NCBI RefSeq assembly: GCF_000003605.2
Contig: NW_003116181.1
Location: 55,006-119,005 of the forward strand
Length of the DNA stretch: 64,000 nt
From: Saccoglossus kowalevskii
Lineage: Eukaryota > Hemichordata > Enteropneusta > Harrimaniidae
Direction: 5' to 3'
In this document: positions 24,306 through 37,650 of the stretch, in pieces
How positions within the stretch are numbered: position 1 is the first letter of the stretch
Layout: each line of letters begins with the position of its first letter
Program-made: the position numbers and the translations under genes
Notes under the pieces: model-generated
The model's input: the letters and a program-made list of their open reading frames with translations, nothing else
Databases searched by the model: none
Told to the model about the DNA's origin: nothing

Positions 24306-24918
24306 GACACTAGTGCAGTGGAATGATGCTCTTCTAATGTAACACTAGTTTATTAGAATGCTAGTCTTCTAATGCGACACTAGTACAGTGGAATGATGCT
24401 CTTCTAATGTAACACTAGATTAGTAAAAGGCTAGTCTTCTAATGTAACACTAGTTTAGTAGAATGCTAGTCTTCTAATGCGACACTAGTACAGTGGAATG
24501 ATGCTCTTCTAATGTAACACTAGATTAGTAGAAGGCTAGTATTCAAATGCGACACTAGTACAGTGTAATGATGCTCTTCTAATGTAACAATAGATTGGTA
24601 GAATGCTAGTCTTCTAATGGGACACTAGTGCAGTGGAATGATGCTCTTCTAATGTAACACTAGATTAGTATAATGCTAGTCTTCTAATGCGACACTAGTA
24701 CAGTGGAACGATGCTCTTCTAATGTAACACTAGATTAGTAGAAGGCTAGTATTCAAATGCGACACTAGTACAGTGGAATGATGCTTTTCTAATGTAACAC
24801 TAGATTAGTATAAGGCTAGTATTCAAATGCGACACTAGTACAGTGGAATGATGCTCTTCTAATGTAACACTAGATTAGTAGAAGGCTAGTATTCAAATGC
24901 GACACTAGTACAGTGGAA
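24306..24918. repeat. 613-bp block of the 1,085-bp duplication, copy 2
   Basis: Partner of 23221-23833. The end of this copy (24919, T against C at 23834) lies just inside the start of the next duplication at 24826. The two events therefore adjoin and overlap slightly. Confidence 0.85.
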
Positions 24919-25642
24919 TGATGCTCTTCTAATGTAACAATAGATCGGTAGAATGCTAGTCTTCTAATGGGACAATAGTGCAGTGGAATGATGCTCTTCT
25001 AATGTAACACTAGATTAGTATAATGCTAGTCTTCTAATGCGACACTAGTACAGTGGAACGATGCTCTTCTAATGTAACACTAGATTAGTAGAAGGCTAGT
25101 ATTCAAATGCGACACTAGTACAGTGGAATGATGCTCTTCTAATGTAACACTAGATTAGTAGAAGGCTAGTATTCAAATGCGACACTAGTACAGTAGAATG
25201 ATGCTCTTCTAATGTAACACTAGATTAGTAGAAGGCTAGTATTCAAATGCGACACTAGTACAGTGGAACGATGCTCTTCTAATGTAACACTAGATTAGTA
25301 GAAGGCTAGTATTCAAATGCGACACTAGTACAGTGGAATGATGCTCTTCTAATGTAACAATAGATTAGTAGAATGCTAGTCTTCTAATGCGACACTAGTA
25401 CAGTGGAATGATGCTCTTCTAATGTAACACTAGATTAGTAGAATGCTAGTCTTCTAATACGACACTAGTGCAGTGGAATGATGCTCTTCTAATGTAACAC
25501 TAGTTTATTAGAATGCTAGTCTTCTAATGCGACACTAGTACAGTGGAATGATGCTCTTCTAATGTAACACTAGATTAGTAGAATGTTAGTATTCTAATGC
25601 GACACTAGTACAGTGGAATGATGCTCTTCTAATGTAACACTA
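24826..25642. repeat. 817-bp block of the 980-bp duplication, copy 1
   Basis: Compared line by line with 25806-26622 (offset 980 bp, 14 dimers). One difference was seen, A24975 against C25955. Shared rare markers are AGATCGGTAG and ACAGTAGAATG. A shorter relative with the same two markers 250 bp apart starts near 16880, but it lacks two dimers further on. Confidence 0.88.
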
Positions 25643-25805
25643 GATTAGTAGAATGCTAGTCTTCTAATGCGACACTAGTGCAGTGGAATGATGCTCTTCT
25701 AATGTAACACTAGATTAGTAGAAGGCTAGTCTTCTAATGCGACACTAGTGCAGTGGAATGATGCTCTTCTAATGTAACACTAGTTTAGTAGAATGCTAGT
25801 CTTCT

Positions 25806-26622
25806 AATGCGACACTAGTACAGTGGAATGATGCTCTTCTAATGTAACACTAGATTAGTAGAAGGCTAGTATTCAAATGCGACACTAGTACAGTGGAATG
25901 ATGCTCTTCTAATGTAACAATAGATCGGTAGAATGCTAGTCTTCTAATGGGACACTAGTGCAGTGGAATGATGCTCTTCTAATGTAACACTAGATTAGTA
26001 TAATGCTAGTCTTCTAATGCGACACTAGTACAGTGGAACGATGCTCTTCTAATGTAACACTAGATTAGTAGAAGGCTAGTATTCAAATGCGACACTAGTA
26101 CAGTGGAATGATGCTCTTCTAATGTAACACTAGATTAGTAGAAGGCTAGTATTCAAATGCGACACTAGTACAGTAGAATGATGCTCTTCTAATGTAACAC
26201 TAGATTAGTAGAAGGCTAGTATTCAAATGCGACACTAGTACAGTGGAACGATGCTCTTCTAATGTAACACTAGATTAGTAGAAGGCTAGTATTCAAATGC
26301 GACACTAGTACAGTGGAATGATGCTCTTCTAATGTAACAATAGATTAGTAGAATGCTAGTCTTCTAATGCGACACTAGTACAGTGGAATGATGCTCTTCT
26401 AATGTAACACTAGATTAGTAGAATGCTAGTCTTCTAATACGACACTAGTGCAGTGGAATGATGCTCTTCTAATGTAACACTAGTTTATTAGAATGCTAGT
26501 CTTCTAATGCGACACTAGTACAGTGGAATGATGCTCTTCTAATGTAACACTAGATTAGTAGAATGTTAGTATTCTAATGCGACACTAGTACAGTGGAATG
26601 ATGCTCTTCTAATGTAACACTA
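25806..26622. repeat. 817-bp block of the 980-bp duplication, copy 2
   Basis: Partner of 24826-25642. The match ends exactly where the array order breaks at 26623, which marks a breakpoint. Confidence 0.88.
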
Positions 26623-26651
26623 TACAGTGAAATATGCTCTTCTAATGTAAC
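26619..26651. repeat. A-A junction with a shortened A subunit
   Basis: After a normal A (26584-26618) a second A-type subunit follows with no B between. It is only 33 bp long and reads ACTATACAGTGAAATATGCTC where the norm is ACTAGTACAGTGGAATGATGCTC, so it has small losses. It sits at the end of the 980-bp duplication. It is the only A-A join I found and looks like an imprecise rejoining point, in the genome or in the assembly. Confidence 0.8.
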
Positions 26652-29600
26652 ACTAGATTAGTAGAATGCTAGTCTTCTAATGCGACACTAGTACAGTGGA
26701 ATGATGCTCTTCTAATGTAACACTAGATTAGTAGAATGTTAGTATTCTAATGCGACACTAGTACAGTGGTATGATGCTTTTCTAATGTAACACTAGATCA
26801 GTAGAATGCTAGTCTCCTAATGCAACACTAGTACAGTGGAATGAGGCTCTTCTAATGTAACACTAGATTAGTAGAATGCTAGTCTTCTAATGCGACACTA
26901 GTACAGTGGAATGATGCTCTTCTAATGTAACACTAGATTAGTAGAATGTTAGTATTCTAATGCGACACTAGTACAGTGGTATGATGCTTTTCTAATGTAA
27001 CACTAGATCAGTAGAATGCTAGTCTCCTAATGCGACACTAGTACAGTGGAATGATGCTCTTCTAATGTAACACTAGATTAGTAGAATGTTAGTATTCTAA
27101 TGCGACACTTGTACAGTGGAATGATGCTCTTCTAATGTAACACTAGATTAGTAGAATGCTAGTCTTCTAATGCGACACTAGTGCAGTGGAATGATGCTCT
27201 TCTAATGTAACACTAGTTTAGTAGAATGCTAGTCTTCTAATGCGACACTAGTACAGTGGAATGATGCTCGTCTAATGTAACACTAGATTAGTAGAAGGCT
27301 AGTCTTCTAATGCGACACTAGTGCAGTGGAATGATGCTCTTCTAATGTAACACTAGTTTAGTAGAATGCTAGTCTTCTAATGCGACACTAGTACAGTGGA
27401 ACGATGCTCTTCTAATGTAACACTAGATTAGTAGAAGGCTAGTATTCAAATGCGACACTAGTACAGTGGAACGATGCTCTTCTAATGTAACACTAGATTA
27501 GTAGAATGCCAGTCTTCTAATGCGACACTAGTACAGTGGAATGATGCTCTTCTAATGTAACACTAGATTAATAGAATGCTAGTCGTCTAATGCGACACTA
27601 GTTCAGTGAAATCATAGTCTTCTAATGTAACACTAGATTAGTAGAATGCTAGTATTCGAATGCGACACTAGTACAGTGGAATGATGCTCTTCTAATGTAA
27701 CACTAGATTAGTAGAATGCTAGTATTCGAATGCGACACTAGTACAGTGGAATGATGCTCTTATAATGTAACAATAGATTGGTAGAATGCTAGTCTTCTAA
27801 TGCGACACTAGTACAGTGGAATCTTAGTCTTCTAATGCGACACTAGAATAGTAGAATGCTAGTCTTCTAATGCGACACTAGTACAGTGGAATGATGCTCT
27901 AATGTAACACTAGATTAGTATAATGCTTGTCTTCTAATGCGACACTAGTAAAGTGGAATGATGCTCTTCTAATGTAACACTAGATTAGTAGAATGCTAAT
28001 CGTCTAATGCGACACTAGTTCAGTGGAATCATAGTCTTCTAATGTAACACTAGATTAGTAGAATGCTAGTCTTCTAATGCGACACTAGTACAGTGGAATG
28101 ATGCTCTTCTAAAGTAACACTAGATTAGTATAATTCTAGTCTTCTAATGCGACACTAGTAAAGTGGAATCATAGTCTTCTAATGTAACACTAGATTAGTA
28201 GAATGCTAGTCTTCTAATGCGACACTAGTACAGTGGAATGATGCTCTTCTAATGTAACACTGGATTAGTATAATGCTAATTTCCTAATGCGACAATATTA
28301 CAGTGGTATGATGCTTTTCTAATGTAACACTAGATCAGTAGAATGCTAGTCTCCTAATGCAACACTAGTACAGTGGAATGAGGCTCTTCTAATGTGACAC
28401 TAGATTAGTAGAATGCTAGTCTTCTAATGCGACACTAGTACAGTGGAATGATGCTCTTCTAATGTAACACTAGATTAGTAGAATGTTAGTATTCTAATGC
28501 GACACTAGTACAGTGGAATGATGCTCTTCTAATGTAACACTAGATTAGTAGAATGCTAGTCTTCTAATGCGACACTAGTGCAGTGGAATGATGCTCTTCT
28601 AATGTAACACTAGTTTAGTAGAATGCTAGTCTTCTAATGCGACACTAGTACAGTGGAATGATGCTCTTCTAATGTAACACTAGATTAGTAGAAGGCTAGT
28701 CTTCTAATGCGACACTAGTGCAGTGGAATGATGCTCTTCTAATGTAACACTAGTTTAGTAGAATGCTAGTCTTCTAATGCGACACTAGTACAGTGGAATG
28801 ATGTTCTTCTAATGTAACACTAGATTAGTAGAAGGCTAGTATTCAAATGCGACACTAGTACAGTGGAATGATGCTCTTCTAATGTAACAATAGATTGGTA
28901 GAATGCTAGTCTTCTAATGGGACACTAGTGCAGTGGAATGATGCTCTTCTAATGTAACACTAGATTAGTAGAATGCTAGTCTTCTAATGCGACACTAGTA
29001 CAGTGGAACGATGCTCTTCTAATGTAACACTGGATTAGTATAATGCTAGTTTCCTAATGCGACAATAGTACAGTGGTATGATGCTTTTCTAATGTAACAC
29101 TAGATCAGTAGAATGCTAGTCTCCTAATGCAACACTAGTACAGTGGAATGAGGCTCTTCTAATGTAACACTAGATTAGTAGAATGCTAGTCTTCTAATGC
29201 GACACTAGTACAGTGGAATGATGCTCTTCTAATGTAACACTAGATTAGTAGAATGTTAGTATTCTAATGCGACACTAGTACAGTGGAATGATGCTCTTCT
29301 AATGTAACAATAGATTAGTAGAATGCTAGTCTTCTAATGCGACACTAGTACAGTGGAATGATGCTCTTCTAATGTAACACTAGTTTAGTAGAATGCTAGT
29401 CTTCTAATGCGACACTAGTACAGTGGAATGATGCTCTTCTAATGTAACACTAGATTAGTAGAAGGCTAGTCTTCTAATGCGACACTAGTGCAGTGGAATG
29501 ATGCTCTTCTAATGTAACACTAGTTTAGTAGAATGCTAGTCTTCTAATGCGACACTAGTACAGTGGAATGATGCTCGTCTAATGTAACACTAGATTAGTA

Positions 29601-32600
29601 GAAGGCTAGTCTTCTAATGCGACACTAGTGCAGTGGAATGATGCTCTTCTAATGTAACACTAGTTTAGTAGAATGCTAGTCTTCTAATGCGACACTAGTA
29701 CAGTGGAATGATGCTCTTCTAATGTAACACTAGATTAGTAGAATGCTAGTCTTCTAATACGACACTAGTACAGTGGAATGATGCTCTTCTAAAGTAACAC
29801 TAGATTAGTATAATGCTAGTCTTCTAATGCGACACTAGTAAAGTGGAATGATGCTCTTCTAATGTAACACTAGATTAGTAGAATGTTAATCGTCTAATGC
29901 GACACTAGTTCAGTGGAATCATAGTCTTCTAATGTAACACTAGATTAGTATAATGCTAGTCTTCTAATGCGACACTAGTGCAGTGGAATGATGCTCTTCT
30001 AATGTAACACTAGATTAGTAGAATGCTAGTATTCGAATGCGACACTAGTACAGTGGAATGATGCTCTTCTAATGTAACAATAGATTGGTAGAATGCTAGT
30101 CTTCTAATGCGACACTAGTACAGTGGAATCTTAGTCTTCTAATGCGACACTAGAATAGTAGAATGCTAGTCTTCTAATGCGACACTAGTAAAGTGGAATG
30201 ATGCTCTTCTAATGTAACACTAGATTAGTAGAATGCTAATCGTCTAATGCGACACTAGTTCAGTGGAATCATAGTCTTCTAATGTAACACTAGATTAGTA
30301 GAATGCTAGTCTTCTAATGCGACACTAGTACAGTGGAATGATGCTCTTCTAAAGTAACACTAGATTAGTATAATGCTAGTCTTCTAATGCGACACTAGTA
30401 AAGTGGAATGATGCTCTTCTAATGTAACACTAGATTAGTATAATGCTAATCGTCTAATGCGACACTAGTTCAGTGGAATCATAGTCTTCTAATGTAACAC
30501 TAGATTAGTAGAATGCTAGTCTTCTAATGCGACACTAGTACAGTGGAATGATGCTCTTCTAATGTAACACTGGATTAGTATAATGCTAATTTCCTAATGC
30601 GACAATAGTACAGTGGTATGATGCTTTTCTAATGTAACACTAGATCAGTAGAATGCTAGTCTCCTAATGCAACACTAGTACAGTGGAATGAGGCTCTTCT
30701 AATGTAACACTAGATTAGTAGAATGCTAGTCTTCTAATGCGACACTAGTACAGTGGAATGATGCTCTTCTAATGTAACACTAGATTAGTAGAATGTTAGT
30801 ATTCTAATGCGACACTAGTACAGTGGAATGATGCTCTTCTAATGTAACACTAGATTAGTAGAATGCTAGTCTTCTAATGCGACACTAGTGCAGTGGAATG
30901 ATGCTCTTCTAATGTAACACTAGTTTAGTAGAATGCTAGTCTTCTAATGCGACACTAGTGCAGTGGAATGATGCTCTTCTAATGTAACACTAGTTTAGTA
31001 GAATGCTAGTCTTCTAATGCGACACTAGTTCAGTGGAATCATAGTCTTCTAATGTAATACTAGAATAGTAGAATGCTAGACTTTTAATGCGACACTAGTA
31101 CAGTGGAACGATGCTCTTCTAATGTAACACTAGATTAGTAGAATGCTAGTCTTCTAATGCGACACTAGTACAGTGGAATGATGCTCTTCTAATGTAACAC
31201 TAGATTAGTAGAATGCTAGTCTTCAAATGCGACACTAGTACAGTGGAATGATACTCTTCTAATGTAACAATAAATTAGTAGAATTCTAGTCTTCTAATGC
31301 GACACTAGTACAGTGGAATGATGCTCTTCTAATGTAACAATAAATAAGTAGAATGCTATTCTTTTAATGCGACACTAGTGCAGTGGAATAATGCTCTTCT
31401 AATGTAACACTAGATTAGTAGAATGCTAGTCTTCTAATGCGACACTAGTACAGTGGAATCTTAGTCTTCTAATGTAACACTAGAATAGTAGAATGCTAGT
31501 CGTCTAATGCGACACTAGTTCAGTGGAATGATGCTCTTCTAATGTAATACTAGATTAGTAGAATGCTAGTCTTCTAATGCGACACTAGTACAGTGTAATG
31601 AGGCTCTTCTAATGTAACACTAGATTAGTAGAATGCTAGTCTTCTAATGCGACACTAGTACAATGGAATGAGGCTCTTCTAATGTAACACTAGATTAGAA
31701 GAATGCTAGTCTTCTAATGCGACACTAGTACAGTGGAATGATGCTCTTCTAATGTAATAATATATTGGTATAATGCTAGTCTTCTAATGCGACACTAGTA
31801 CAGTGGAATGATGCTCTAATGTAACACCTAGATTAGTATAATGCTAGTCTTCTAATGCGACACAAGTACAGTGAAATGACGCTCTTCTAAAGTAACACTA
31901 GATTAGTATAATGCTAGTCTTCTAATGCGACACTAGTAAAGTGGAATGATGCTCTTCTAATGTAACACTAGATTAGTAGAATGCTAATCGTCTAATGCGA
32001 CACTAGCTCAGTGGATTCATAGTCTTCTAATGTACCACTAGATTAGTAGAATGCTAGTCTTCTAATGCGACACTAGTACAGTGGAATGATGCTCTTCTAA
32101 TGTAACACTGGATTAGTATAATGCTAGTTTCCTAATGCGACAATAGTACAGTGGTATGATGCTTTTCTAATGTAACACTAGATCAGTAGAATGCTAGTCT
32201 CCTAATGCAACACTAGTACAGTGGAATGAGGCTCTTCTAATGTAACACTAGATTAGTAGAATGCTAGTCTTCTAATGCGACACTAGTACAGTGGAATGAT
32301 GCTCTTCTAATGTAACACTAGATTAGTAGAATGTTAGTATTCTAATGCGACACTAGTACAGTGGTATGATGCTTTTCTAATGTAACACTAGATCAGTAGA
32401 ATGCTAGTCTCCTAATGCAACACTAGTACAGTGGAATGAGGCTCTTCTAATGTAACACTAGATTAGTAGAATGCTAGTCTTCTAATGCGACACTAGTACA
32501 GTGGAATGATGCTCTTCTAATGTAACACTAGATTAGTAGAATATTAGTATTCTAATGCGACACTAGTACAGTGGAATGATGCTCTTCTAATGTAACACTA

Positions 32601-35600
32601 GATTAGTAGAATGCTAGTCTTCAAATGCGACACTAGTACAGTGGAATGATGCTCTTCTAATGTAACACTAGTTTATTAGAATGCTAGTCTTCTAATGCGA
32701 CACTAGTACAGTGGAATGATGCTCTTCTAATGTAACACTAGATTAGTAGAAGGCTAGTCTTCTAATGTAACACTAGTTTAGTAGAATGCTAGTCTTCTAA
32801 TGCGACACTAGTACAGTGGAATGATGCTCTTCTAATGTAACACTAGATTAGTAGAAGGCTAGTATTCAAATGCGACACTAGTACAGTGTAATGATGCTCT
32901 TCTAATGTAACAATAGATTGGTAGAATGCTAGTCTTCTAATGGGACACTAGTGCAGTGGAATGACGCTCTTCTAATGTAACACTACATTAGTATAATGCT
33001 AGTCTTCTAATGCGACACTAGTACAGTGGAACGATGCTCTTCTAATGTAACACTAGATTAGTAGAAGGCTAGTATTCAAATGCGACACTAGTACAGTGGA
33101 ACGATGCTCTTCTAATGTAACACTAGATTAGTAGAATACCAGTCTTCTAATGCGACACTAGTACAGTGGAATGATGCTCTTCTAATGTAACACTAGATTA
33201 GTAGAATGCTAATCGTCTAATGCGACACTAGTTCAGTGGAATCATAGTCTTCTAATGTAACACTAGATTAGTATAATGCTAGTCGTCTAATGCGACACTA
33301 GTTCAGTGAAATCATAGTCTTCTAATGTAACACTAGATTAGTAGAATGCTAGTATTCGAATGCGACACTAGTACAGTGGAATGATGCTCTTCTAATGTAA
33401 CATTAGATTAGTAGAATGCTAGTATTCGAATGCGACACTAGTACAGTGGAATGATGCTCTTATAATGTAACAATAGATTGGTAGAATGCTAGTCTTCTAA
33501 TGCGACACTAGTACAGTGGAATCTTAGTCTTCTAATGCGACACTAGAATAGTAGAATGCTAGTCTTCTAATGCGACACTAGTACAGTGGAATGATGCTCT
33601 AATGTAACACTAGATTAGTATAATGCTAGTCTTCTAATGCGACACTAGTAAAGTGGAATGATGCTCTTCTAATGTAACACTAGATTAGTAGAATGCTAAT
33701 CGTCTAATGCGACACTAGTTCAGTGGAATCATAGTCTTCTAATGTAACACTAGATTAGTAGAATGCTAGTCTTCTAATGCGACACTAGTACAGTGGAATG
33801 ATGCTCTTCTAAAGTAACACTAGATTAGTATAATGCTAGTCTTCTAATGCGACACTAGTAAAGTGGAATGATGCTCTTCTAATGTAACACTAGATTAGTA
33901 GAATGCTAATCGTCTAATGCGACACTAGTTCAGTGGAATCATAGTCTTCTAATGTAACACTAGATTAGTAGAATGCTAGTCTTCTAATGCGACACTAGTA
34001 CAGTGGAATGATGCTCTTCTAATGTAACACTGGATTAGTATAATGCTAGTTTCCTAATGCGACACTAGTACAGTGGTATGATGCTTTTCTAATGTAACAC
34101 TAGATCAGTAGAATACTAGTCTCCTAATGCAACACTAGTACAGTGGAATGAGGCTCTTCGAATGTAACACTAGATTAGTAGAATGCTAGTCTTCTAATGC
34201 GACACTAGTACAGTGGAATGATGCTCTTCTAATGTAACACTAGATTAGTAGAATGTTAGTATTCTAATGCGACACTAGTACTGTGGAATGATGCTCTTCT
34301 AATGTAACACTAGATTAGTAGAATGCTAGTCTTCTAATGCGTCACTAGTGCAGTGGAATGATGCTCTTCTAATGTAACACTAGATTAGTAGAAGGCTAGT
34401 CTTCTAATGCGACACTAGTGCAGTGGAATGATGCTCTTCTAATGTAACACTAGATTAGTAGAATGCTAGTATTCGAATGCGACACTAGTACAGTGGAATG
34501 ATGCTCTTATAATGTAACAATAGATTGGTAGAATGCTAGTCTTCTAATGCGACACTAGTACAGTGGAATCTTAGTCTTCTAATGCGACACTAGAATAGTA
34601 GAATGCTAGTCTTCTAATGCGACACTAGTACAGTGGAATGATGCTCTAATGTAACACTAGATTAGTATAATGCTAGTCTTCTAATGCGACACTAGTAAAG
34701 TGGAATGATGCTCTTCTAATGTAACACTAGATTAGTAGAATGCTAATCGTCTAATGCGACACTAGTTCAGTGGAATCATAGTCTTCTAATGTAACACTAG
34801 ATTAGTAGAATGCTAGTCTTCTAATGCGACACTAGTACAGTGGAATGATGCTCTTCTAAAGTAACACTAGATTAGTATAATTCTAGTCTTCTAATGCGAC
34901 ACTAGTAAAGTGGAATGATGCTCTTCTAATGTAACACTAGATTAGTAGAATGCTAATCGTCTAATGCGACACTAGTTCAGTGGAATCATAGTCTTCTAAT
35001 GTAACACTAGATTAGTAGAATGCTAGTCTTCTAATGCGACACTAGTACAGTGGAATGATGCTCTTCTAATGTAACACTAGATTAGTAGAATGCTAATCGT
35101 CTAATGCGACACTAGTTCAGTGGAATCATAGTCTTCTAATGTAACACTAGATTAGTAGAATGCTAGTCTTCTAATGCGACACTAGTACAGTGGAATGATG
35201 CTCTTCTAATGTAACACTGGATTAGTATAATGCTAATTTCCTAATGCGACAATAGTACAGTGGTATGATGCTTTTCTAATGTAACACTAGATCAGTAGAA
35301 TGCTAGTCTCCTAATGCAACACTAGTACAGTGGAATGAGGCTCTTCTAATGTAACACTAGATTAGTAGAATGCTAGTCTTCTAATGCGACACTAGTACAG
35401 TGGAATGAGGCTCTTCTAATGTAACACTAGATTAGTAGAATGCTAGTCTTCTAATGCGACACTAGTACAGTGGAATGATGCTCTTCTAATGTAACACTAG
35501 ATTAGTAGAATTTTAGTATTCTAATGCGACACTAGTACAGTGGAATGATGCTCTTCTAATGTAACACTAGTTTAGTAGAATGCTAGTCTTCTAATGCGAC

Positions 35601-35635
35601 ACTAGTGCAGTGGAATGATGCTCTTCTAATGTAAC

Positions 35636-35670
35636 ACTAGTTTAGTAGAACGATGCTCTTCTAATGTAAC
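35636..35670. repeat. Chimeric subunit: B head with A tail
   Basis: The subunit begins as B (ACTAGTTTAGTAGAA) and continues as A (CGATGCTCTTCTAATGTAAC). It is the reciprocal type of the A-head/B-tail chimera and the only one of its kind I noticed. A crossover inside the shared AGAA/GGAA region would produce it. It marks an abrupt change from TGCAG-type dimers to the GAAGGC block. Confidence 0.78.
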
Positions 35671-36677
35671 ACTAGATTAGTAGAAGGCTAGTATTCAAAT
35701 GCGACACTAGTACAGTGGAATGATGCTCTTCTAATGTAACAATAGATTAGTAGAATGCTAGTCTTCTAATGCGACACTAGTACAGTGGAATGATGCTCTT
35801 CTAATGTAACACTAGATTAGTAGAATGCTAGTCTTCTAATACGACACTAGTGCAGTGGAATGATGCTCTTCTAATGTAACACTAGTTTATTAGAATGCTA
35901 GTCGTCTAATGCGACACTAGTACAGTGGAATGATGCTCTTCTAATGTAAAACTAGATTAGTAGAAGGCTAGTCTTCTAATGTAACACAAGTTTAGTAGAA
36001 TGCTAGTCTTCTAATGCGACACTAGTACAGTGGAATAATGCTCTTCTAATGTAACACTAGATTAGTAGAAGGCTAGTATTCAAATGCGACACGAGTACAG
36101 TGTAATGATGCTCTTCTAATGTAACAATAGATTGGTAGAATGCTAGTCTTCTAATGGAACACTAGTGCAGTGGAATGATGCTCTTCTAATGTAACACTAG
36201 ATTAGTATAATGCTAGTCTTCTAATGCGACACTAGTACAGTGGAACGATGCTCTTCTAATGTAACACTAGATTAGTAGAAGGCTAGTATTCAAATGCGAC
36301 ACTAGTACAGTGGAATGATGCTCTTCTAATGTAACAATAGATTAGTAGAATGCTAGTCTTCTAATGCGACACTAGTACAGTGGAATGATGCTCTTCTAAT
36401 GTAACACTAGATTAGTAGAATGCTAGTCTTCTAATGCGACACTAGTGCAGTGGAATGATGCTCTTCTAATGTAACACTAGTTTATTAGAATGCTAGTCTT
36501 CTAATGCGACACTAGTACAGTGGAACGATGCTCTTCTAATGTAACACTAGATTAGTAGAAGGCTAGTCTTCTAATGTAACACTAGTTTAGTAGAATGCTA
36601 GTCTTCTAATGCGACACTAGTACAGTGGAATGATGCTCTTCTAATGTAACACTAGATTAGTAGAATGCTAGTATTCG

Positions 36678-37435
36678 AATGCGACACTAGTACAGTGGAA
36701 TGATGCTCTTCTAATGTAACACTAGATTAGTAGAATGCTAATCGTCTAATGCGACACTAGTTCAGTGGAATCATAGTCTTCTAATGTAACACTAGATTAG
36801 TAGAATGCTAGTCTTCTAATGCGACACTAGTACAGTGGAATGATGCTCTTCTAATGTAACACTGGATTAGTATAATGCTAATTTCCTAATGCGACAATAG
36901 TACAGTGGTATGATGCTTTTCTAATGTAACACTAGATCAGTAGAATGCTAGTCTCCTAATGCAACACTAGTACAGTGGAATGAGGCTCTTCTAATGTAAC
37001 ACTAGATTAGTAGAATGCTAGTCTTCTAATGCGACACTGGTACAGTGGAATGATGCTCTTCTAATGTAACACTAGATTAATATAATGCTAGTCGTCTAAT
37101 GCGACACTAGTTCAGTGGAATCATAGTCTTCTAATGTAATACTAGAATAGTAGAATGCTAGTCTTTTAATGCGACACTAGTACAGTGGAACGATGCTCTT
37201 CTAATGTAACACTAGATTAGTAGAATGCCAGTCTTCTAATGCGACACTAGTACAGTGGAATGATGCTCTTCTAATGTAACACTAGATTAATAGAATGCTA
37301 GTCGTCTAATGCGACACTAGTTCAGTGGAATCATAGTCTTCTAATGTAACACTAGATTAGTAGAATGCTAGTATTCGAGTGCGACACTAGTACAGTGGAA
37401 TGATGCTCTTCTAATGTAACACTAGATTAGTAGAA
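36678..37435. repeat. Long-range duplication, copy 2 (partner 21780-22537)
   Basis: No difference from its partner was seen over 758 bp. The match ends at 37436, where one copy reads GAATGC and the other GAAGGC. Confidence 0.82.
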
Positions 37436-37650
37436 TGCTAGTCTTCTAATGGGACACTAGTGCAGTGGAATGATGCTCTTCTAATGTAACACTAGATAAG
37501 TATAATGCTAGTCTTCTAATGCGACACTAGTACAGTGGAATGATGCTCTTCTAATGTAACACTAGATTAATATAATGCTAGTCGTCTAATGCGACACTAG
37601 TTAAGTGGAATCATAGTCTTCTAATGTAATACTAGAATAGTAGAATGCTA
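37073..37650. repeat. 490-bp higher-order repeat, about 1.2 copies
   Basis: The marker TAGATTAATATAATGC at 37073 and 37563 is spaced by 490 bp, with the same seven-dimer order. The second copy runs into a TAATCTTTTAATG variant and a three-base-deleted A near 37686. The same join occurs at 20161-20210. Confidence 0.82.

Noticed and set aside
35636-35670. Inverted segment or strand switch
   Set aside because: The odd subunit is explained by a B-to-A switch in the same orientation. I found no reverse-complement copies anywhere in the window.
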